NCBI GenBank assembly: GCA_016191985.1
Contig: JACPVB010000245.1
Coordinates: 1 to 31,181 of the forward strand
Direction: 5' to 3'
Origin: Chloroflexota bacterium
Lineage (GTDB): Bacteria > Chloroflexota > Anaerolineae > Anaerolineales > Villigracilaceae
Length of the DNA: 31,181 nt
A program made the translations under genes and the position numbers. Each line of letters starts with the position of its first letter. Positions within the stretch are counted from its first letter, which is position 1. The notes under the pieces were generated by a model that saw only the letters and a program-made list of their open reading frames with translations, was not told the origin of the DNA and searched no databases. This document shows positions 17,727 through 24,878 of the stretch, in pieces.

Positions 17727-18974
17727 TTATGCTGTTTTCGGAGAAGTCAGATCGGTAATGGTGAGGTACGCCATGGTTTGATTCAATAGTTGATAGACGA
17801 TCTCGCCAAAGGTGGTCGGTCCCGTGATTCCCCCCGTGTGTTTCCCTTCGAGTTCCGAGTACAGATAGTTCAGGATGCAGTTGCACGAAAAAGCGGGCTG
17901 CTCATTCAAATACGCTGGGATTTTCGAGGTGAATTGTTTTACGTAATCTTCGAGGGGCTTTGCATGTCTGTAGGATACACCTGCGAAGACGGGCGCGTAA
18001 AGGTGAACTTCCTGTTTTGTCTTGTCCACATTTTGAAAACTAACATTGACCATGGATCCATAATAATCGGCCACAAGTGGCAGCCTTGTATCCAGATTCT
18101 GCCGGGCTACATACTCTGCGAAGTTGGTCTCGACTCCATTAATATAAGCCTCGCGTATGCTGAATCCATCTTCGGGGAACGTAATCGTATCCCCGTCACC
18201 CTGTTCGAATATATTGATATAGTTGATCTCGGCGACCTGGGTGGGCGGTAGGGCCGCGTGTATGACGACAGCTCCATCTTCCAGCACGGTCTGGGTCTGA
18301 CCATCGAACACCCTGGGCGCGATCCGGCCCAGGTCTTCGAGGTGCACGCCCGCAATCCACCCAATCAAAGGATTATGACCAAACCCCTTATATTGTGGCG
18401 CATGCAGGGCAAATTCAAGGTGCGCCTGGGATGAAGCTGGGATGATGATAAGGCTGAAACCATTCTCCGCCATATCGGCATAGACATTCGGGATCGTTTC
18501 TACATTGTAGGTTTTAATGAATATATCGGTGACACCCGCCGGCATCTCGGTGACGTAAATTTTATTCCGCGTAACCAAACCACCCTGCTCCGTCATGAAA
18601 TATGGGATCGATCCACCGATCCATTTCCCGGCTGGTAATTGGCCGAGAAGTTTTTCGTCGCCAGCCAAGAATAGCTTTTGACCGCGCACTATCTTTTCTT
18701 TGACTTCGTAAATGCTATACAAATACCCGCTCAATTTTTCCCTGCCAAAGATTTGGAATAGATCCTTTTGCACGCAATATAAATCCATATTCCGGACAAA
18801 TAGATTACGAAGCTCCTGTGCGCATTTCTGGATTTTCTGCGGCGATGGATCGTCCTTAACTTGAAGCGTCAAGAAATTCAACAGGAACTTGGTCCCTAGA
18901 AACTCAAAGTGGAATTTTCTTTTGCCCGAAACAATACTGCTCCAGGCGGGATGAGAAATGGGTGGTATATCCAC
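17727..18974 (-). CDS. FIST-like protein of unknown function in the tungsten-enzyme cluster
   Basis: 415 residues, soluble, no signal peptide. The last 60 residues (FSCNCILNYLYSELEGKHTG, then GPTTFGEIVYQLLNQTMAYLTI) resemble the end of the FIST_C domain, which usually reads SC-x-x-R, then GF/GEI, and is thought to bind small ligands in signalling proteins. The middle has GKWIGGSIPYFMTEQGGLVT and IGWIAGVHLEDLG. An N-terminal stretch (HPAWSSIVSGKRKFHFEFLG) is distinctive but unknown to me. It may belong to a family of unknown function found with AOR genes. The start codon is GTG with AAAGGA about 8 bases upstream. A promoter at 19076-19081 and the terminator at 17591-17631 suggest its own transcript. 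Confidence 0.6.
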   Translation of the reverse strand: MDIPPISHPAWSSIVSGKRKFHFEFLGTKFLLNFLTLQVKDDPSPQKIQKCAQELRNLFVRNMDLYCVQKDLFQIFGREKLSGYLYSIYEVKEKIVRGQKLFLAGDEKLLGQLPAGKWIGGSIPYFMTEQGGLVTRNKIYVTEMPAGVTDIFIKTYNVETIPNVYADMAENGFSLIIIPASSQAHLEFALHAPQYKGFGHNPLIGWIAGVHLEDLGRIAPRVFDGQTQTVLEDGAVVIHAALPPTQVAEINYINIFEQGDGDTITFPEDGFSIREAYINGVETNFAEYVARQNLDTRLPLVADYYGSMVNVSFQNVDKTKQEVHLYAPVFAGVSYRHAKPLEDYVKQFTSKIPAYLNEQPAFSCNCILNYLYSELEGKHTGGITGPTTFGEIVYQLLNQTMAYLTITDLTSPKTA

Positions 18975-19275
18975 AACGATTTCCTTTCAACGGCGTCTCA
19001 AGTTTCCGTGAAATCATGACTGGGACGCCATTCTTGCAGTGTAGTCAAAGGACAGGTTCGAGCGAAAGCCTGAATATTATAAAGAGACAAAACCAAAAAT
19101 AACCTTACAATTTCATTTGGGACATTTCAAATTTTCGCATCTTCTTCACAAAAGTATACCTCCACGTGATTTTCCCTGACCTATTCTTAAGTTCAGGTTT
19201 TTCACGCGCTACACAGGGAATACTTGTGCTTTCGCACAGGTCAATACATGAGAGGATAGCGATCCAGTTTGAAAC
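18975..19275 (-). other. Spacer between the two AOR gene groups, with a possible 14-codon leader frame
   Basis: The 301-base spacer holds the -10 box above and a tiny frame at 19105-19149 on the minus strand. It starts with GTG, reads MKKMRKFEMSQMKL, and has GGAGGT (19158-19163) 8 bases upstream. A short hairpin (CTTGTGC/GCACAGG near 19226-19242) follows the MoaD-like stop. No other coding signal is visible. Confidence 0.35.
19076..19081 (-). promoter_or_regulatory. Possible -10 box of the FIST-like gene
   Basis: TATAAT on the minus strand, about 100 bases upstream of the GTG at 18974, in a T-rich stretch. No convincing -35 is seen (TTATTT at 15 bases is weak). It suggests that the AOR-1 branch can be transcribed separately from the AOR-2 branch. 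Confidence 0.35.
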
Positions 19276-19551
19276 TTACCCACCCGCAACGGGCGGAAAG
19301 ATGGCAATGACGTCATTCTCGTTAAGATGCGCATCCAGGCCGCCGAGGTGGCGGTAATCCGTGCCGTTGACCAGGATGATGGACAACCCGCCCAAATTCC
19401 CCTTTTCATCCACGACCCATTTATGAAACTCAGGGCCATAAGATTTACACAATGCAATTAATAATTCACCGAGAGAGGAAACAGGGGAATCCCACATTTG
19501 CTCACTTCGGTGAGTGGCATCCCGCAGCATGGCAAAGTAACGGATCATCAT
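19276..19551 (-). CDS. MoaD/ThiS-family sulfur carrier (copy beside AOR paralog 2)
   Basis: 91 residues with beta-grasp pattern: MIRYFAMLRDATHRSEQ, LGGLSIILVNGTDYRHLGG, DVIAIFPPVAGG. The Gly-Gly end is intact. It starts 4 bases after the AOR-2 stop, so it is co-transcribed with ferredoxin and AOR 2 as the last gene of that group. It probably supplies sulfur for the AOR cofactor, but which MoaE it works with is unknown, as the only moaE is 9 kb away. Confidence 0.88.
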   Translation of the reverse strand: MMIRYFAMLRDATHRSEQMWDSPVSSLGELLIALCKSYGPEFHKWVVDEKGNLGGLSIILVNGTDYRHLGGLDAHLNENDVIAIFPPVAGG

Positions 19552-19555
19552 TTGA

Positions 19556-21361
19556 CTATGCCAATGCCAGTTCTTTCAATTTTTCCTCGGTCGGGATGCC
19601 CTCCGCATCCCAGCCGCGCAGCTTGTAATACTCGGGCAGCATCTCATGAAGGTGGTTGACTTTACCCCTGGAGGGGCCGGTGGGAATTGGGTCCTTCAAC
19701 ATGCGCGTTGGGAGGGAATCGTCCGCGGAGGTCATCCCAACTTTGAGGTTCCACTGTCGTTCCAAATTCCAGATGCGGTCTCCTGCTTTCATGAAATCGG
19801 CTGGGGAGTAATGCACACCGGTGACTGCGCTGAGTAGTGCGGCTAATTCGTCGGCGCCGATTCCGAAGGTTGTGAAGAGACAGGCCCCAGTTGAGTCAAG
19901 AGCCGCTCCAAGATTCTGAAATGTGATGACCACGTCCGCTTTTCCCTCGGTGGCATGTTGATCCATCTTGAAGGGCGTGCCCAGAACTTCGGGAGAGATT
20001 GTATATCCGCGCACATGACATCCACCGCGATTGGAGGTGGCATATTGCAAGCCGATCCCCTGCACGCCGCGTGGATCGTAGGCGGGCATTTCCTGTTTCT
20101 TGACGGACATGGAATATTCGGGATGCCCGTATTTTTCGGCCAGGCGATAGGAGCCTTCAGCCAATTGGTTGCCAAACCCTTTGCGCAAACCAGTTAAGCG
20201 GACCAGTTCCACCATCGTTTCCGCATCGCCAAAGCGGATTTCCAATCCGCCTGTATCTTCGATTGAGATGACTTCATCTGTATACATATCCATCGCGCAG
20301 GCGATTGTGCTGGCGATGCTGATGGTATCCAGGCCGAGTTCATTGCAAAGATAATTTGCCTTATTGATGGCATCCAGGTTATCGATGCCGCAGTCAGCGC
20401 CAAAGCCCCAGGCGGTTTCGTATTCAGGCCCTTCACCCTTCCCCGCATATTTCGGGTTGACAACTTTGGTGACGCGCCCGCAACTGATCGTGCAGGCAAA
20501 GCAGCCTTTCGGGCGCAGGAGGTGGTTGGAGGTCAGGCTTTCGCCGCCAATTTTGTCCGCCGAGGGGAAGTAACCATCCTTAAAATTACGAGTTGGAAAA
20601 GCGCCGACTTGGTTGAGAATATTTACCAACACATTGGTTCCGTAAACGCGCAGGCCCGTGCCACCGACTGGGTTTTCGCTGATCTTTTGACGGGCAATTT
20701 TGACGAATTTTTCAAAGGCTTTTGGGTTGGCAACTTTAATGGGCCGCGTGCCAACCACTGCGATGGCTTTGAGATTCTTGGACCCCATCACCGCGCCAAC
20801 GCCACTGCGCCCAGCCGCACGGTGCATGTCGTTCATGATATTGGCAACCAGGGAAAGTTTTTCACCAGCCGGTCCAATGCAGGCGACTCTGGCATCTTCA
20901 TCGGTTAATGCGCGAACCATTTCAGTGGTTTCCGGGACCATGTTCCCCCATAACTCGCCCGCCTCGCGTATTTCCACTTCTTCATTATTGATCCACAAAA
21001 AGGAGGGGTGTTTCGCCCTTCCTTCAATGACGAGCATGTCATACCCGGCGAATTTAAGTTCCGGCCCAAATGTACCGCCTGAATTGGATGCGGCTATTGC
21101 TCCCGTTAAGGGGGATTTTGTAACCACGTCATAACGCCCCATGGACGGCGCGAATGTACCGGAGAGCGGGCCGGGCGCAAAGATCAGTTTGTTCCCCGGG
21201 CTGAGCGCATCTGTCCTGGGGGAAATTTCATCCGTGAGCAGTTTTGCGGCAAGTCCGCGCGCGCCGATAAAAAGCTTTGCATCCCTCATGTTTGTCGGTT
21301 CACGGGTGATCGCGCCTGAGCTTAAGTCAACGCGCAGGATCACACCGGTCCAGCCGTACAT
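19556..21361 (-). CDS. Aldehyde:ferredoxin oxidoreductase, paralog 2
   Basis: 601 residues, the classical AOR length. Cluster cysteines are C287, C290, C294 (GCFACTISC) and C494 (STGACLF), the C-x2-C-x3-C plus distant Cys pattern of archaeal AOR. Pterin-binding segments are present: TKSPLTGAIAASNSGG (82-96), GRSGVGAVMGSKNLKAIAVVG (184-204), MPAYDPRGVQGIGLQYATSNRGG, and HVRGYTISPE with the histidine (about 449) that sits near the tungsten in known AORs. It should oxidise aldehydes to carboxylic acids, or reduce acids, in the cytoplasm. The start overlaps the ferredoxin stop by one base (TGATG), so the two subunits are made together, as in AOR complexes with a polyferredoxin subunit. Confidence 0.95.
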   Translation of the reverse strand: MYGWTGVILRVDLSSGAITREPTNMRDAKLFIGARGLAAKLLTDEISPRTDALSPGNKLIFAPGPLSGTFAPSMGRYDVVTKSPLTGAIAASNSGGTFGPELKFAGYDMLVIEGRAKHPSFLWINNEEVEIREAGELWGNMVPETTEMVRALTDEDARVACIGPAGEKLSLVANIMNDMHRAAGRSGVGAVMGSKNLKAIAVVGTRPIKVANPKAFEKFVKIARQKISENPVGGTGLRVYGTNVLVNILNQVGAFPTRNFKDGYFPSADKIGGESLTSNHLLRPKGCFACTISCGRVTKVVNPKYAGKGEGPEYETAWGFGADCGIDNLDAINKANYLCNELGLDTISIASTIACAMDMYTDEVISIEDTGGLEIRFGDAETMVELVRLTGLRKGFGNQLAEGSYRLAEKYGHPEYSMSVKKQEMPAYDPRGVQGIGLQYATSNRGGCHVRGYTISPEVLGTPFKMDQHATEGKADVVITFQNLGAALDSTGACLFTTFGIGADELAALLSAVTGVHYSPADFMKAGDRIWNLERQWNLKVGMTSADDSLPTRMLKDPIPTGPSRGKVNHLHEMLPEYYKLRGWDAEGIPTEEKLKELALA

Positions 21362-21840
21362 CAGGAAACCTCCTGGAAAGCATCCTTGATTTTGGTTGCG
21401 AGGGCTTTTTTCCGGGAACGCGTGGAAACCGTCTCATCATCGTACGTCAACGCGCTGGTTGGGCACATCTTCACACAGGCAGGGTCACCGTTACAGGTGT
21501 CACATTTTAGGATTGTGTTGGTATAGGAGTCGAAAACCGCATTTCCAAAAGGACAGGCCTGAATGCACATTCGGCAGCGGATGCAATCCCGACTGTCATA
21601 TTCGACCAGGGTCGTGCCCGGCAAGCGATACATCGAATGGGTCGGACAAACTTTAGTACAAGGCGCATCGTTACATTGCTGACACATGATCGGCACCGAA
21701 AAACCCTCACGCTCCCATGTGTAGACGTGAATACGCGAGGCTGCCGGTCTAAATTGACCGTCCTTGCCATAGGAACAGGCCAACATGCAGTTCCTGCAGC
21801 CTGTGCACTTTTCCGGGTGGATCATCAAAATTTTCGGCAT
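21361..21840 (-). CDS. Ferredoxin-type subunit with four [4Fe-4S] clusters (AOR electron carrier)
   Basis: 159 residues with 16 cysteines in four groups: C12/15/18/22, C53/56/61/65, C86/89/92/96 and C113/116/122/126. This is the DmsB/HycB-type four-cluster arrangement. It should carry electrons between AOR 2 and a ferredoxin, NAD-linked or quinone partner. No signal peptide is present. The stop overlaps the AOR start by one base. Upstream are GGAG about 8-9 bases before the ATG and a possible promoter at 21929-21958, which makes this the first gene of the AOR-2 group. Confidence 0.93.
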   Translation of the reverse strand: MPKILMIHPEKCTGCRNCMLACSYGKDGQFRPAASRIHVYTWEREGFSVPIMCQQCNDAPCTKVCPTHSMYRLPGTTLVEYDSRDCIRCRMCIQACPFGNAVFDSYTNTILKCDTCNGDPACVKMCPTSALTYDDETVSTRSRKKALATKIKDAFQEVS

Positions 21841-21928
21841 TGACAGTCTCCGCCTTCATTATATGGAAGGGAGATAATAACTGATGGTGCGCAACATCCC
21901 AAACCAGCGGGATGGTTCACGTTGGGGC

Positions 21929-21958
21929 AATTTACAAATTACAGTGATATATAGTCAA
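21929..21958 (-). promoter_or_regulatory. Possible promoter of the ferredoxin-AOR 2 group
   Basis: On the minus strand TTGACT (21958-21953) and TAAATT (21934-21929) are 18 bases apart, with the ATG about 90 bases downstream. In the leader, CATCCC/GGGATG (21895-21914) forms a small hairpin. Motif match only. Confidence 0.35.
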
Positions 21959-22042
21959 ATTGGTAAAGTTTGCATAGTGATAATGAACAAGCATTCCCCT
22001 GTCATTCATCCTAGATTTGGCATCCCCTGAGCGAGGGCATGT

Positions 22043-22477
22043 TTACGCCAGCTTTGTCTTTTTCCCGCTTAAAACGGCGCGCAAAGTCTTAAAAAGCTCC
22101 TGCGGAGGCCCACCCTTAAGAATAAAAGCGTCCGCCCCGCCTACGAGCGCGGCCTGGCGGGCTTCCGGGTGACTGCTCAAGACGATCACGGACGGGCGGG
22201 AGGTGAGTTTGTGCAAACCAAGAATCACAACGTTACGGCGTTGTTCGCTGCGCCTTCTTTTGGGATCGTCTGATGGGAGGGACATCATAACGGCGGATGG
22301 AAGACCCGAAAGTTCCCAATCCAACAGGACAAGCTGAGGCTGTTGATGAAAGGAGGTGGCGAACAATTCACCCAGGTTGGTTGCCTCAACAACCGCCAAT
22401 TCATCAACCTCTTCCTTCAATACACGCGAGATCGTGGAGCGGACTGCTATGTGGTCATCTGCAATTAAGATTCGCAC
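22043..22477 (-). CDS. Single-domain response regulator (receiver only)
   Basis: 144 residues: one CheY-like receiver with acidic pair D7-D8, phosphorylation site D53 (LVLLDWEL), SS at the switch position (VIVLSSHP) and K in ILKGG. There is an insertion of about 25 basic residues (SLPSDDPKRRRSEQRRN) after beta-3. No DNA-binding domain is attached, so it works by protein contact or phosphate relay. It follows the LuxR-type regulator by 9 bases and is the last gene of the three-gene signalling operon. Confidence 0.85.
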   Translation of the reverse strand: MRILIADDHIAVRSTISRVLKEEVDELAVVEATNLGELFATSFHQQPQLVLLDWELSGLPSAVMMSLPSDDPKRRRSEQRRNVVILGLHKLTSRPSVIVLSSHPEARQAALVGGADAFILKGGPPQELFKTLRAVLSGKKTKLA

Positions 22478-22486
22478 TGGTCCTCG

Positions 22487-23164
22487 TCAATATTTTTTCC
22501 TGTGTCGGTCCGGCACAACCACCAATCCCTCTCTCAGCGCAGTGGATACGGCTTCGGCGCGATTGGATGCGTTCAACTTGGTCAAAATACTGCTGACATG
22601 GTACTTCACCGTGGACAGGCTGATCACCAGTTCCTGTGCAATATCCGCGTTGCTTAATCCCGCAATGACACAAGCCAGTACCTCCCGTTCGCGTGCAGAC
22701 AGGTTGTAGCGGTCTTTTTGCTTCATCATTTTGGATGACGGCTGGTTTGATTTCAGAATATTATTAATATCGGCGGAGATGATGGATTTCCCCTCGCGCG
22801 CGTTCCGTATCGCATTGGCCAACTCGGCAGCCGAGACGTTCTTCATCAAAAAGCTGATTGCCCCGGCCTCCAGCATTTCCTGAATCAAGTCGGATTCAAA
22901 AAAGCTGGTCAAACCAACCACCTGTGTTTTTGGAAAATGAGATCGGATCTCCCGCGTCGCGCGGACACCATCCATGACCGGCATGACCAAATCCATGAGG
23001 ACAACATCGGGTTTTTCCCTGGCGCATAACTGGATGGCATCTTCGCCATTTGCGGCTTCTCCCACCAATTTCAAATCCTCAAAGGCCATCAGAAAAAGGC
23101 GCAATCCGCTGCGGATCATCGTGTGGTCGTCCACTATTAGAACTCGGATCGGTTCCTTTTTCAT
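22487..23164 (-). CDS. NarL/FixJ-type response regulator
   Basis: 225 residues. The receiver domain covers 1-125, with D12-D13, phosphorylation site D58 (VVLMDLVMP) and K in FLMKN. A LuxR-type helix-turn-helix fills about 150-215 (LSAREREVLACVIAGLSNAD, ELVISLSTVKYHVSSILTKL). It should bind DNA when phosphorylated by the kinase encoded just upstream; the kinase stop overlaps its start by 4 bases (ATGA). As the next genes downstream on the same strand are the ferredoxin and AOR genes, these are likely targets, but that is only positional inference. Confidence 0.93.
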   Translation of the reverse strand: MKKEPIRVLIVDDHTMIRSGLRLFLMAFEDLKLVGEAANGEDAIQLCAREKPDVVLMDLVMPVMDGVRATREIRSHFPKTQVVGLTSFFESDLIQEMLEAGAISFLMKNVSAAELANAIRNAREGKSIISADINNILKSNQPSSKMMKQKDRYNLSAREREVLACVIAGLSNADIAQELVISLSTVKYHVSSILTKLNASNRAEAVSTALREGLVVVPDRHRKKY

Positions 23165-24414
23165 GTTCCATTATTCCTGTTTGGGTCGGGCCAGATAAGC
23201 GTTACCTCGGTCCCTTGACCGGGTTTGCTTTGGACGGAAAAGGCCGCCCGCACACCATGTGCCCGTTCCTGCATAATTCCCAATCCCATGTGCTCGCTTG
23301 TCACCGTACGTGGATCGAATCCGCAGCCGTTGTCACGAATGCGCAGCGATGCGGATTTGGAATATGCGGGTGAATCGACGGTGGATTTTTTGCGCCCACG
23401 CGCCCTGGCGGCAGGCGTGGATATCAATTCAATCACACCCTGCTCCGCATTCGAATGTTTCGCCATATTATTCAAAGCTTCCTGGGCGATGCGATAAAAA
23501 ACCAATTTGATCTCAGGCGGAAGAGAAGCATTCCCTTCCACGTGAATCTCGATTGGCGATTTGACTCTCCCGGAAACCCCGTCTGCCAACTGCTTGAGCA
23601 AATCCTCCAGCCGCCCCTCGATTAACCCCGCTGGACGAAGTTCGAGCAGAAGGGTACGCATCTCAGCTAACGCACCGCGAGTGAGCTGACGAAGATCTTC
23701 CAGATTTTGCCCAGCCTCCGCTGTATTGCGCTTCCAGATGGTCGGAAGCACCTCGGCAATTAGGCTGGCGGAAAAAAGCGTTTGTGTGACTGAATCATGC
23801 AGGTCCCGTGCGATGCGGTTTCGCTCAGCGGCCACTGCATCCTCTTGAATCTTATCGCGCAGGCGGGCGTTCTCAATCGCTAATGCGGCCTGGTCGCAAA
23901 AAGACACTGCCATGTCAATCTCTTCCTGTTCAAAGATATGTGGTCGGGAATAATAAAGGGTCAAGGCTCCAACCTTTTCCTGCTTGATTACCAGCGGAAC
24001 GGCCAAAACGGCACTGTACTGTTTGGAAAGAATGTTCAGAAGATGGGTAACGCTCGGGTCAAGTGGGCTTTTTGTGCTTTCCTGAAACTCATTCAAATTG
24101 GAAATACCGATAGGGACGCCATCAAGAACCGCTTGTCCGGTGGCCGCCTGGCCAAGGGGAATCCCGGAATGCGCCAAAAATTCATCGCTCAACCCGCGTG
24201 AGGATTGGATCGTCAGAAGATTCGATTCGGAATTAAGCCGGTAAATCGAAACAGCATCCGCATTCAGCAGCCTGCTGGCGCTGGCGGCAATGTAGTCCAA
24301 AATCGCGTCCAGGGGCTTGTTTGAATTTAGAATTGCCAGAATCCCACGCAGCCCCTCTGCAATCTCCCGGCGGTGTTCCAGTTCAAAAATTTGTTCAGGC
24401 ATTTCACAAACCAT
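23161..24414 (-). CDS. GAF-domain sensor histidine kinase of the NarX/LiaS (HisKA_3) type
   Basis: 417 residues, no membrane segment. A GAF domain lies at about 25-185 (LLNADAVSIYRLNSESNLLT, VLAVPLVIKQEKVGALTLYY, FCDQAALAIENARL). The HisKA_3 dimerisation domain has phosphorylated His206 in RDLHDSVTQTLFSASL. The ATPase domain has NMAKHSNAEQGVIEL, DNGCGFDP and GLGIMQERA. A basic, Ser-rich insertion (STPAARARGRKKSTVDS) interrupts the ATPase domain between the N-box and the G-box. It overlaps its response regulator gene by 4 bases. GAF domains in such kinases sense small molecules or redox state; the ligand here is unknown. No clear Shine-Dalgarno is seen; ATG 24402 is an alternative start. Confidence 0.9.
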   Translation of the reverse strand: MVCEMPEQIFELEHRREIAEGLRGILAILNSNKPLDAILDYIAASASRLLNADAVSIYRLNSESNLLTIQSSRGLSDEFLAHSGIPLGQAATGQAVLDGVPIGISNLNEFQESTKSPLDPSVTHLLNILSKQYSAVLAVPLVIKQEKVGALTLYYSRPHIFEQEEIDMAVSFCDQAALAIENARLRDKIQEDAVAAERNRIARDLHDSVTQTLFSASLIAEVLPTIWKRNTAEAGQNLEDLRQLTRGALAEMRTLLLELRPAGLIEGRLEDLLKQLADGVSGRVKSPIEIHVEGNASLPPEIKLVFYRIAQEALNNMAKHSNAEQGVIELISTPAARARGRKKSTVDSPAYSKSASLRIRDNGCGFDPRTVTSEHMGLGIMQERAHGVRAAFSVQSKPGQGTEVTLIWPDPNRNNGT

Positions 24415-24507
24415 GATCCAATGTCATTGGCGGCGTAAATTTGATTTTACTTCACCCCACAATTGTACACCGCAAGCGACAAAATTAAACGATCCTGGAT
24501 TGCAGCT

Positions 24508-24680
24508 TCAACCGCCCAGGTCCCTTAAAAATTCCGCAACAACGGAATCTACCGGGATATTAAACACACTTTCTGGAAATTCATATTGTCTGAGTCGGCT
24601 GCCCGGCATGACATCCGAAAGACGCGCTGCTTGATTTAAATCATCTGTGACTAAAGCAGAGATTTGAAGAATTTCAGACC
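24508..24680 (-). pseudogene. Remnant of a protein-coding gene cut at the repeat (hydrolase-like tail)
   Basis: From the inner edge of repeat copy B (24681) to a TGA at 24508 the minus strand stays open. It reads SEILQISALVTDDLNQAARL, SDVMPGSRLRQYEFPESVFN and IPVDSVVAEFLRDLGG. The composition looks coding and the pattern (residues before PGSRL, then an ending FLRDLG) recalls the C-terminal end of alpha/beta hydrolases, but the catalytic His is not seen, so this is weak. In the same frame the repeat would supply MTYCKGIRVNLNR as a start. The simplest reading is a gene whose front was replaced by the repeat. The rest of 24415-24507 shows nothing. Confidence 0.35.
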
Positions 24681-24817
24681 TATTCAGGTTAACTCGGATT
24701 CCCTTACAGTATGTCACCCTGAGCGTCAGCGAAGGGTCTCTTTCTCAGTCGTAGAGATGCTTCGCTTCGCTCAGCATGACATGACACAAAGTTAACCAAT
24801 TAAGGTTAATCAGAATA
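24681..24817 (-). repeat. 137-bp dispersed palindromic repeat, copy B (inverse of copy A)
   Basis: The inverse complement of this stretch matches 10702-10838 at 135 of 137 bases. The two differences are in the right half: A against G in CGCTGACGC/CGCTGGCGC, and G against T in ACTGTAAG/ACTTTAAG. Copy B sits directly beside the terminator of the tungstate-binding protein gene on one side and a gene remnant on the other. Confidence 0.9.
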
Positions 24818-24861
24818 ATAAATTATGGGATGCGCAATGAATTCCAAATTGCGCATCCCAT
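24818..24861 (-). terminator. Terminator-like hairpin after the tungstate-binding protein gene
   Basis: ATGGGATGCGCAAT (24825-24838) pairs perfectly with ATTGCGCATCCCAT (24848-24861) around 9 bases. On the minus strand the stem is followed by a U-rich stretch (AATTTATTATT). It begins 18 bases after the stop codon. Confidence 0.75.
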
Positions 24862-24878
24862 TTCACTAATTCACGAAT

